Of a stretch of DNA of 64,000 nt, positions 41,356-48,377 are shown piece by piece. This DNA comes from Microbacterium sp. BK668 (GTDB taxonomy: Bacteria; Actinomycetota; Actinomycetes; Actinomycetales; Microbacteriaceae). The position numbers and the translations under genes were made by a program. The notes beneath the pieces are model-generated. The model ran no database searches. It worked only from the letters and a program-made list of their open reading frames with translations, and was not told the origin of the DNA. Each line of letters starts with the position of its first letter. The stretch's first letter is position 1. Where the stretch lies: assembly GCF_004362195.1 (NCBI RefSeq), contig NZ_SNWG01000001.1, positions 2,666,001-2,730,000 on the forward strand, read 5' to 3'.

Positions 41356-43215
41356 GTGAGCAGACCATCGGTGTTCGAGCGTGCGCTGATCGGCGTCTAC
41401 ACCCGCGTGAACCGGCGCACGCCGTGGCACAGGCTTCCGTTCCTGTTCTCGCTGCTCAACCTCATCGCGCTGCGCGATCAGCTGCGCGCCGAGAACCTCA
41501 TCGATACACGCACTCCGGGCGACGGCGGTCGTCGGCCGGGCGTGGCGCCGGCGGACGCGACCGACCTGCAGCGGCGCTTCCGCACGGCCGACGGCTCGTA
41601 CAACGATCTGAGCGATCCCGACATGGGGATGGCGACGACGCGCTTCGCCCGCAATGTCGCGCTGGACAAGGCCCGGCCGGCCGAGATGCCCGACCTCGCG
41701 GCGCCGAACGCGCGCGAGATAAGCCAGCGGCTCATGCGACGCGACGAGTTCACCCCGGCGACGTCGATCAACCTCCTCGCCGCTGCGTGGATCCAGTTCC
41801 AGACCCATGACTGGTTCGCCCACGGCCGCGAGGAGGATCTCACGATCGACATCCCTCTGCCTGAGGGCGACACGTGGTTCGAGGACCCGATGCGCATCCC
41901 GCAGACGAAGCAGGACTCCACCCGCGTGGACGGCGACCGGGACCTTCCGCCGACCTACATCAACTCGAACTCGCACTGGTGGGATGCCTCGTCGATCTAC
42001 GGCAGCACGGAGGCGCGACGCGAGCAGGTGCGCAGTCACGTCGACGGCAAGCTGCTGCTCAAGGACGGGCACCTGCCCCTCGACCCCACCACCGGCGTCG
42101 CCCTCACGGGTTTCAGCGAGAACTGGTGGGTGGGGCTCGGGATGCTGCACACCCTCTTCACCCTCGAGCACAACGCCATCTGCGATGCCCTGAAGAAGGA
42201 TCACCCCCACCTCACCGAGGACGAGCTGTTCGGCACCGCCCAGCTCGTGAACTCGGCGCTGCTCGCCAAGATCCACACGGTCGAGTGGACGCCGGCCATC
42301 ATCGCCCACCCGGTCATGCGGGTCGCCATGCGCGCCAACTGGTGGGGCCTGGCCGAAGAGAAAATCCATCGCCGCTTCGGGCGCATCAGCAGGAGCGACA
42401 TCATCAGCGGCATCCCGGGGTCCGCCCACGACCACCACGGCGCGCCCTATCAGCTCACCGAGGAGTTCGCGTCGGTGTACCGCCTGCACCCCCTCCTCCC
42501 CGAGCAGCTCGACGTGCGCTCGCTCGACGACAACCGGCTGCTCGACTCGATGGAGTTCCAGGAGATCATCCTCCTGAACGCGCAGCGGGTCCTGGAGGGG
42601 CCGCAAGAGGTCCAGGACCTCTGGTACTCGTTCGGGACGCAGCATCCGGGAGCCGTCCAGCTGCACAACTTCCCGCGGTGGATGCAGGACATCACGCTTC
42701 CCGATGGTGTGCGGCTGGATCTGGCCGCCCTCGACATCACCCGCGACAGGGAACGCGGCGTACCGCGGTACAACGAGTTCCGCCGCCAGCTCCACCTCAA
42801 GCCCGCCACGACATTCGACGAGCTGACCGACAACCCCGTCTGGGCGCGGGAGCTGGAGGAGATCTACGGCGACGTCGAGAAGGTCGACCTCCAGGTCGGC
42901 ATGCACGCCGAGACTCCGCCGAAGGGCTTCGGTTTCAGCGACACCGCCTTCCGCGTCTTCATCCTGATGGCCAGCCGCCGACTGAAGAGCGACCGGTTCC
43001 TCACCGACTGCTACACCGAGGAGTACTACACCGGGACGGGACTGCGGTGGGTCGCCGACAACGACATGCGCAGCGTCCTCCTCCGGCACTTCCCCGAGCT
43101 CGAGAAGGCGCTCGACGGCGTGCCCAACGCGTTCGTGCCGTGGAACGTGAGCGGCGCCCGCGCTTCCGATTCGACCCCCGCGACGGCGACCGCCGCCGCC
43201 GGACAGTCCGACTGA
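41356..43215 (+). CDS. Fatty acid alpha-dioxygenase (alpha-DOX / PIOX-type heme dioxygenase)
   Basis: A 619-residue member of the heme peroxidase-cyclooxygenase superfamily that matches plant alpha-DOX block by block. The distal His is in FQTHDWFAH (His151), WWDASSIYGS follows, then LFTLEHNAICD and AKIHTVEWT (His307, Thr312, the fatty-acid carboxylate site). EEFASVYRLHPLLP carries the radical Tyr375 and proximal heme ligand His378 with the same 3-residue spacing as Tyr386/His389 of Arabidopsis alpha-DOX1. Such enzymes add O2 to C-2 of fatty acids, giving 2-hydroperoxides that decay to shortened aldehydes. GTG at 41356 has GGAG 6 nt upstream; ATG at 41344 is an alternative. A P450 gene follows after 27 nt. 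Confidence 0.9.
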   Translation: MSRPSVFERALIGVYTRVNRRTPWHRLPFLFSLLNLIALRDQLRAENLIDTRTPGDGGRRPGVAPADATDLQRRFRTADGSYNDLSDPDMGMATTRFARNVALDKARPAEMPDLAAPNAREISQRLMRRDEFTPATSINLLAAAWIQFQTHDWFAHGREEDLTIDIPLPEGDTWFEDPMRIPQTKQDSTRVDGDRDLPPTYINSNSHWWDASSIYGSTEARREQVRSHVDGKLLLKDGHLPLDPTTGVALTGFSENWWVGLGMLHTLFTLEHNAICDALKKDHPHLTEDELFGTAQLVNSALLAKIHTVEWTPAIIAHPVMRVAMRANWWGLAEEKIHRRFGRISRSDIISGIPGSAHDHHGAPYQLTEEFASVYRLHPLLPEQLDVRSLDDNRLLDSMEFQEIILLNAQRVLEGPQEVQDLWYSFGTQHPGAVQLHNFPRWMQDITLPDGVRLDLAALDITRDRERGVPRYNEFRRQLHLKPATTFDELTDNPVWARELEEIYGDVEKVDLQVGMHAETPPKGFGFSDTAFRVFILMASRRLKSDRFLTDCYTEEYYTGTGLRWVADNDMRSVLLRHFPELEKALDGVPNAFVPWNVSGARASDSTPATATAAAGQSD

Positions 43216-43242
43216 CGCCCCGGCGTCCGGCGAAGGAGACAC

Positions 43243-44586
43243 ATGACCGCGTCCAAGGCCGCTCAGAAGCCTCTGCCGCCCGGTCGGTTCGGCATGCCGT
43301 GGCTGGGGGAGACCCTCGCGATCATCAAGAACAACCACGGGTTCTACAAGGACCGGCTCGCGAAGTACGGCCCGATCTTCCGCACACGGCTGTTCGGCAA
43401 CAGCTTCGTGGTGTTCTCCGGGCACGAGGCGTTCCACGTCTTCGCCACGGACCCCCGCATCGTCCGCGGCGACGCCGACCCCATCTCGGCCGAGCAGATC
43501 TTCCTGAACTCGCTGGCGCTCATCGACGGCGTCGAGCACCACACCCGGAAGGCCGTGATGCTGCGCGCCGTCGGCTACCGGTCGGCCATCGCGTCGTACC
43601 TCCCGGTCATGCAGGAGCTGCTGGAGCAGACGATCGACCCGTGGCTGGAAGCAGGGACGGGCGCCGACCTCCGCGCCGACCTGCAGCGCTACGCCGCACG
43701 GCTGACGGGCGCGCTCTACACCGGCGACCGCACGGAGGAGCACGCCGCGGAGCTCGACGTCAATCTCGCGAACATGCGGGAGGCGTTCATGACGCTCCCG
43801 CTGCCCTTGCCCGGCACGAAGTACGGCAAGGCGATCGCCAGCCGGAAGCGCGTCGACGAGATCATCGACGAAGCGCTGCGCACGCACCTCGCGGGTGGCT
43901 ACGACGACATCGTGTCGCGCATGATCGTCGCCGCCACCGAAGCCGACGTGCCCATCGAGAACCTCCGCGGCGACATCCGGCATCTCATCTTCGCCGGCCA
44001 GGGCGGGTACTTCGTCCCCCTCACGCTCACGACGCTGGTCGTCGGACAGCATCCCGACATCATGGAGCGCGCCCGGGCCGAGGTGCGCGAGATCTCTCCC
44101 GACGGCGCGATCACGATGGAGCAGATCGAGCGCATGGAGTACCTGGAGCAGATCTCGAAGGAGGTTCGGCGCTACTTCGCCATGAACTCCGCGACCTTCT
44201 TCGGGCGGGTCCAGGAGGACATGGAGGTCGCCGGCTACCGCATCCCGAAGGGCTGGGGGGCCATCGGCGGGATCCACATCAACATGCGCAACCCCGACGT
44301 CTTCCCCGACCCGGACCGATTCGATCCCGACCGCTTCCTGCCCACGCGCGAGGCGGCGCTTCCTCCGGGAAGCTACGTGCCGCACGGGGACGGACAGGCC
44401 ACGCATCACCGGTGCCCCGGCGAGAACATCGTGACGGTCGCGGTCAAGGTCTACCTGACGCTGCTGCTGCGCAGGGCCGAGTGGTCGATCCCGGAGCAGG
44501 ATCTCACGCTGACGAACGAGCTCTTCCCGCTTCCGGCGAGCGGCCTGACGGTGAGGTTCCGAGAGCATGTCGCGATCGCGGACTGA
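43243..44586 (+). CDS. Cytochrome P450, CYP152-like (peroxygenase-type)
   Basis: A 447-residue P450. The ExxR motif is Glu307-Arg310 in KEVRRY, and the heme cysteine is Cys391 in a lengthened loop, GDGQATHHRCPGE, like the GHRCPGE loop of CYP152 fatty-acid peroxygenases. The C-terminal PEQDL ... LPASGLTV also fits CYP152. In the I helix the usual acid-alcohol pair is replaced by Gly-Gly (AGQGGYFVPL), and CYP152's Arg-Pro is also missing. It should not activate O2 the normal way and probably uses peroxide or a hydroperoxide. No redox partner gene is nearby. GAAGGAG precedes the ATG. Confidence 0.88.
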   Translation: MTASKAAQKPLPPGRFGMPWLGETLAIIKNNHGFYKDRLAKYGPIFRTRLFGNSFVVFSGHEAFHVFATDPRIVRGDADPISAEQIFLNSLALIDGVEHHTRKAVMLRAVGYRSAIASYLPVMQELLEQTIDPWLEAGTGADLRADLQRYAARLTGALYTGDRTEEHAAELDVNLANMREAFMTLPLPLPGTKYGKAIASRKRVDEIIDEALRTHLAGGYDDIVSRMIVAATEADVPIENLRGDIRHLIFAGQGGYFVPLTLTTLVVGQHPDIMERARAEVREISPDGAITMEQIERMEYLEQISKEVRRYFAMNSATFFGRVQEDMEVAGYRIPKGWGAIGGIHINMRNPDVFPDPDRFDPDRFLPTREAALPPGSYVPHGDGQATHHRCPGENIVTVAVKVYLTLLLRRAEWSIPEQDLTLTNELFPLPASGLTVRFREHVAIAD

Positions 44587-45490
44587 CCAGGCCGTGTCGC
44601 CGCGGAAGCGCGAGCGCGGCATCCGCAAGCTTGTCCATCTGAGCAGGCTCATGATCGTCGGCTCCCGCCTCCCGCTCACGCGCACGCCGGCGGAAGCGGG
44701 CCTCGCGTACGAGGAGGTCGTCTTCCACGCGACGGACGGGGTCGAGCTCAAGGGATGGTTCATCCCGGCGGGAACCGGACCCGCCCCCACGGTCGTGTGG
44801 GTGCACGGCTGGCTGTGGAACCGCATGGGAAACGTCGCCGGACGCGTCCCGTTCCGCGACCGCGATGTCGACTTCCTCCCGGCCACGAAGGCGCTGCACG
44901 ATGCAGGCTACTCGGTGCTCACCTTCGACCTCGCCAACCACGGCGAGAGCGGCGACCGTCGCCCGCTGACCTTCGGGCCGTGGGAGGGGCGCGACTTCGT
45001 CGGCGCCGTGACCTACCTGCGCTCCCGGGACGACGTCATCGCCGACCGCATCGGCGCCATCGGCATGGCGGCCGGGGGCAACACCGTTCTGTACGGCGCA
45101 CCGGAAGCGCTGCCGCTTCGCGCGCTCCTCATCGTCCAGCCGACGAAGCTGACGGTGTTCAACGACAACTTCGCACGGGATCAGCTCGGCAGGTTCGGCT
45201 CGGTCGTGGCCCGGTCGATGGACGTCGTCTACTGGCTCCGGCGGGCGCCGCTGCCGAGCAGGCAGAACCCCGCCATCCCCGCCGCGCGGGTGCGGGGGGC
45301 CACCGTGCAGTACGTCCAGGGCGTCGGCGATCCCTGGGGAACGATCGCCGTCGTGGAGGACATCTCCGCGGCCACTCCCCACTCCCTCGGGGTCATCCGC
45401 TACCCGTCGCCGCCCGGACGCTACGAGGGATATCGCTACGTGATGGACGACACCGCCGACGTGGTCGGCTTCTTCGACCGCTACCTGTGA
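44567..45490 (+). CDS. Alpha/beta-hydrolase-fold protein with alanine at the nucleophile position
   Basis: A 307-residue alpha/beta hydrolase-fold protein. The fold is clear: GWFIPAG, WVHGWLWNR oxyanion region, TFDLANHGESG and the elbow IGMAAGGNT. The residue that should be the nucleophile serine is Ala168, so classical hydrolysis is unlikely. It could be a lipid-binding or chaperone-like subunit, or a non-hydrolytic enzyme. The ATG at 44567 overlaps the P450 end by 20 nt; an in-frame GTG at 44594 is possible. Third gene of the dioxygenase operon. Confidence 0.8.
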   Translation: MSRSRTDQAVSPRKRERGIRKLVHLSRLMIVGSRLPLTRTPAEAGLAYEEVVFHATDGVELKGWFIPAGTGPAPTVVWVHGWLWNRMGNVAGRVPFRDRDVDFLPATKALHDAGYSVLTFDLANHGESGDRRPLTFGPWEGRDFVGAVTYLRSRDDVIADRIGAIGMAAGGNTVLYGAPEALPLRALLIVQPTKLTVFNDNFARDQLGRFGSVVARSMDVVYWLRRAPLPSRQNPAIPAARVRGATVQYVQGVGDPWGTIAVVEDISAATPHSLGVIRYPSPPGRYEGYRYVMDDTADVVGFFDRYL

Positions 45491-45496
45491 GCCCCG

Positions 45497-45537
45497 GGCC
45501 GGCGGGCTCCGGCGCTTCCGGAGCGCCGGTGCCGGCC
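45497..45537. terminator. Two-part hairpin between convergent operons
   Basis: CCGGCGCT (45509-45516) pairs with AGCGCCGG (45522-45529), and outside it GGCCGGC (45497-45503) pairs with GCCGGCC (45531-45537). It separates the dioxygenase operon from the convergent operon. Confidence 0.7.
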
Positions 45538-45539
45538 GT

Positions 45540-47000
45540 TCACGGGTGCCACAGGCGGTCGTGGGCCGCCTGCCGCGTGTACTGGCGGGGATCGAAGAAG
45601 CGGTCGTAGTACTCCAGCTCCAAGTGCGAGAACTGCAGCCACATGCCGGGCGTGTAGAAGGCGTCGACGTGCGCGGGGAAGCGCCCGTAGGTGTCCCAGA
45701 TGTAGTTGCAGATCTCCTTGGTGTACGCGATCTCCTCGGCGCCGAACTTGGTGCCCTTCTCGAAGAAGGCGCGCGCATCGTCCTTGCTGCGGTAGGGGCT
45801 CGACCACACCGCCTCGTTCCCGTAAGCGGGGCCGGTGGCGCTGTACTTCGACTCGACGACGCGATCCACCGCCTCGTCCATGGAGGACACATACGGGGGA
45901 GTGAGGCCCTCGAGGATCCCGTCGATGCCGACGGGGTTCGGCTGCGAAGCCGGGACGGGGGGCCAGTTGCGGTGCTTCTTGGGCTGTTCGAGGCGGAAGC
46001 CGAGGCCGTGCCAGCCCTTCGCCTCGTCCTGCTGCCAGATGTACGGCGGGAAGACGGAGCCGTGGATCCAGCCGCCGAGGCCCATGGCCTGTCCGAGCAG
46101 CATCAGGTTCTGGAAGTAGAAGAAGGCCTCGTAGTCGGTGCGGAGAGCCCCGCCGAAGCCGAGCGGCGCCTGGCTGTCCTTGTTGACGTAGCCGCTGCGC
46201 ACCCTGTCCAGACCGCCGATCGGGTGGTACGGGATCTTCGGACCGATCCCGATGCTGCTGCCGATCTTCGCGATCCACTCGACCGCGTTCTTCGGGTGGA
46301 AGGTCCGCCAGTCGTCGAGGAAGAGGGGGCGCATGCCGCCCGGCTCGGTCAGCAGGATGATGATCGCGTTGATGTACTGCCACGTGCAGTCGACCACCGG
46401 GAAGAAGACGGTCGTGCCCGGGGTGTTCGACGCCTGGTTGTTCCACCCCAGGTAGTACGGCCACTCGCGCGGGAAGTCCAGTCGACGGTCGGACACCCTG
46501 ATCGTGCACTCGGCGGCCGCCGCAATCCAGTCCTCCTCCGTCCAGTCGCCCCACTTCGGCGGCAGGTCGCGCAGAAGCTCCAGGGCCCGGTCGCCCTTGG
46601 GCGGCTTGAGCAGGAAGATCCCGTCGTCGTTGATCATGAAGAAGTAGGTCGCCTGCGCGTTGTCGGCGCTGCTGCCGGTGCGGGCGAGGATGTTGAGGAA
46701 CGGCGTCCCCAGCTCGGGAAGGCCGTTCTTCTCCACGAGGGGGCCGTCATGCGTCGTGATGCCGGTGATGCCCGTGACGCACGTGATGAGGATCGCCTCC
46801 TCGAGCTTGCTCAGCGGCGCCGGCGCGTTGTGGCTCTCGTGGCTGAGGGGACCCGCGTCGACGGAGAAGCCACGGGGGATGCGGCGCGTGCGCCGCTCGG
46901 TCAGCGCGGACAGGAAGGGATAGCCCGCGAGGTCGGCGAGGGCGGGATGCTGTCCCGCGGCGCTGGATCCCGGTGCGGTGGACTCGTCGACGGTGGTCAT
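45540..47000 (-). CDS. Unrecognised 486-residue protein of the oxidative lipid cluster
   Basis: I do not recognise this protein. It is soluble by appearance, rich in Trp, Tyr, Pro and Gly, with no signal peptide or clear transmembrane helix. Notable stretches are RRTRRIPRGFSV, LSKLEEAILITCVTGITG, FFMINDDGIFLLKPP, PYYLGWNNQASN, WIHGSVFPPYIWQQDE and HLELEYYDRFFDP. The first 170 residues faintly recall FMN nitroreductase-like proteins, which I cannot verify. GAGGAG precedes the ATG at 47000. It lies 16 nt after a Cys-type alpha/beta hydrolase on the same strand, so its role is probably in the same pathway. Confidence 0.7.
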   Translation of the reverse strand: MTTVDESTAPGSSAAGQHPALADLAGYPFLSALTERRTRRIPRGFSVDAGPLSHESHNAPAPLSKLEEAILITCVTGITGITTHDGPLVEKNGLPELGTPFLNILARTGSSADNAQATYFFMINDDGIFLLKPPKGDRALELLRDLPPKWGDWTEEDWIAAAAECTIRVSDRRLDFPREWPYYLGWNNQASNTPGTTVFFPVVDCTWQYINAIIILLTEPGGMRPLFLDDWRTFHPKNAVEWIAKIGSSIGIGPKIPYHPIGGLDRVRSGYVNKDSQAPLGFGGALRTDYEAFFYFQNLMLLGQAMGLGGWIHGSVFPPYIWQQDEAKGWHGLGFRLEQPKKHRNWPPVPASQPNPVGIDGILEGLTPPYVSSMDEAVDRVVESKYSATGPAYGNEAVWSSPYRSKDDARAFFEKGTKFGAEEIAYTKEICNYIWDTYGRFPAHVDAFYTPGMWLQFSHLELEYYDRFFDPRQYTRQAAHDRLWHP

Positions 47001-47016
47001 GCGCGCTCCTCGCGTG

Positions 47017-48096
47017 TCAGTTGTGGAGATCGAGCTGGGCGGTGACGACGGGGTAGACGTCGCGCGCGGCATCCTTCCCCACGAAGCAGTCCATGTGGGA
47101 GTAGCCCGGGATGACGTGTCGCGAGTACAGGTCCGGGCCGTTCTGCTCCCGAAGCCACTCGTACGTGAGGCGGCTCCCCTCGGGGAGGAACAGCCGGTTG
47201 TGCTCGCCGTGGAGGAAGGCGATCGGCACCTTCATGTTGGCCGCGCCGTCGAGGTAGTCGTGGTCGCCGTCGTAGCTGACCGCGTGGTCTTCGCGCAGGA
47301 TCCGGGTGATCTGGGTGAGGGTGCGGATGTTCGCGACGCCGAAGGCCTCCTCCAGGTGGTCGTGCGTCGCGTCGTTGAGCCGGTCGTGGTCGTACACCTC
47401 GCCGTACATGAACATCACGCGGCGGCAGAACGGTCGGTCGCACGGCTCGTCGCCGGCGGGATAGATGGTCAGCGCCCGGTCGTAGAGCCGTTCCAGCCAC
47501 GAAGGGTCGTCGTCGAACTCGGTCGTCAGCGTGTCGATGCCGAGCGCGTCCATGACATTCGCGGCGTAGATCCCGGCGCGGAGCTCGTTGAGAGCGCCCG
47601 CACGAGGGTGCAGCGTCAGCTGCGAGGCGACGCCCGAGCGGACGCCCTGCAGGCCCTCGCTGAGCGACATGAGGAAGGTGAGCGACCCCACGCAGTGCGC
47701 CATGATCTGCACATCGTCGACGCCCGCCTCGGCGCGCACCGTGTCGACGGCCGCCGGGTAGTCGCGGGTCGCGATGTCGTCGAGCGTGAACTGCGTGCCG
47801 GCCGACGGGAGCAGGGGACTGGCACGGTAGTCGAGGACCCAGACGTCGTAGCCGTGCTCGAAGAGATACTCGGGGAAGTTCGTGTCGGTGGTGTCGAGCG
47901 TGTACGCGATCGAAGACGTCCCGAACCCGGGGCTCAGGATGACCGGCCCCTTGGTCCCGCCCTGGAAGCGCGAAAGCTGCAGCTCGACGCCGTCATCGGT
48001 GGAGAAGCGGTGCACCGCCGGCTCGCCGCACCGCAGCGGACGGCGCGGTCGGTCCGCGGCATCCCTCGTCGTGCGCGCCGCGTCGTCATCGATCAT
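47017..48096 (-). CDS. Second alpha/beta-hydrolase-fold protein with a cysteine nucleophile
   Basis: A 359-residue alpha/beta hydrolase and paralogue of the one at 37634-38689. The elbow is MAHCVGSL (Cys135), the oxyanion region LSPGFGTSS, and the C-terminal His lies in PGYSHMDCFVG, matching RGYGHADVFVG of the paralogue. HGEHNRLFLP probably carries the acid. The Cys nucleophile recalls PHA synthase-type acyltransferases. The ATG at 48096 has GGGGG upstream; a TTG at 48120 is possible. First gene of an operon with the unrecognised 486-residue protein. Confidence 0.8.
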   Translation of the reverse strand: MIDDDAARTTRDAADRPRRPLRCGEPAVHRFSTDDGVELQLSRFQGGTKGPVILSPGFGTSSIAYTLDTTDTNFPEYLFEHGYDVWVLDYRASPLLPSAGTQFTLDDIATRDYPAAVDTVRAEAGVDDVQIMAHCVGSLTFLMSLSEGLQGVRSGVASQLTLHPRAGALNELRAGIYAANVMDALGIDTLTTEFDDDPSWLERLYDRALTIYPAGDEPCDRPFCRRVMFMYGEVYDHDRLNDATHDHLEEAFGVANIRTLTQITRILREDHAVSYDGDHDYLDGAANMKVPIAFLHGEHNRLFLPEGSRLTYEWLREQNGPDLYSRHVIPGYSHMDCFVGKDAARDVYPVVTAQLDLHN

Positions 48097-48225
48097 CTCG
48101 ACCCCCGAAGTGGATGCCAATGCCCTGGTCGTGTCGCGGAAGCCCCCATGCCCCGACCGCGCGACGATTCAGCATATTGGCAAGGACCCGTCCACGTCAC
48201 TGAAATCTCGACGAGATCGCGGCGG

Positions 48226-48231
48226 TAGGAT
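48226..48231 (+). promoter_or_regulatory. -10 box in front of the thrS leader peptide
   Basis: TAGGAT (TANNNT) ends 6 nt before an ATG at 48238, so the leader peptide mRNA would be leaderless. The 281-nt gap 48097-48377 otherwise holds only the leader peptide and small hairpins. Confidence 0.5.
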
Positions 48232-48237
48232 GACGCC

Positions 48238-48306
48238 ATGGGACTCCGCCGCCTCACGTCCGCGACCGTCGTCGCGGTGACCGGCACGCGAACGCTTCAG
48301 GCCTGA
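48238..48306 (+). CDS. Threonine-rich leader peptide upstream of thrS (putative)
   Basis: A 22-codon reading frame with five Thr codons (residues 7, 10, 15, 17 and 19, all ACG or ACC). It ends at a TGA at 48304, 71 nt before thrS. Its ATG follows a TANNNT box by 6 nt. Downstream small inverted repeats occur: GGACGC/GCGTCC, CGAAG/CTTCG and a GGAG/CTCC pair overlapping the thrS ribosome site. Together these suggest translation-dependent control of thrS by charged tRNA-Thr. It may instead be chance coding; this is inference. Confidence 0.5.
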   Translation: MGLRRLTSATVVAVTGTRTLQA

Positions 48307-48377
48307 GCGGGCGGGACGCCGCGTGCGTCCGAAGCTGAGCAGACTTCGAACCGAACCCACCTCCTTGGAGACCTCCC

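Noticed and set aside
41356..43215. Generic animal-type peroxidase or cyclooxygenase label
   Set aside because: Residue spacing and the HTVEWT carboxylate site match alpha-dioxygenase specifically, and no EGF-like or membrane-binding domain is present.
48097..48377. T-box riboswitch before thrS
   Set aside because: No T-box sequence, specifier loop or terminator/antiterminator pair could be found; the Thr-rich leader frame explains the region better.
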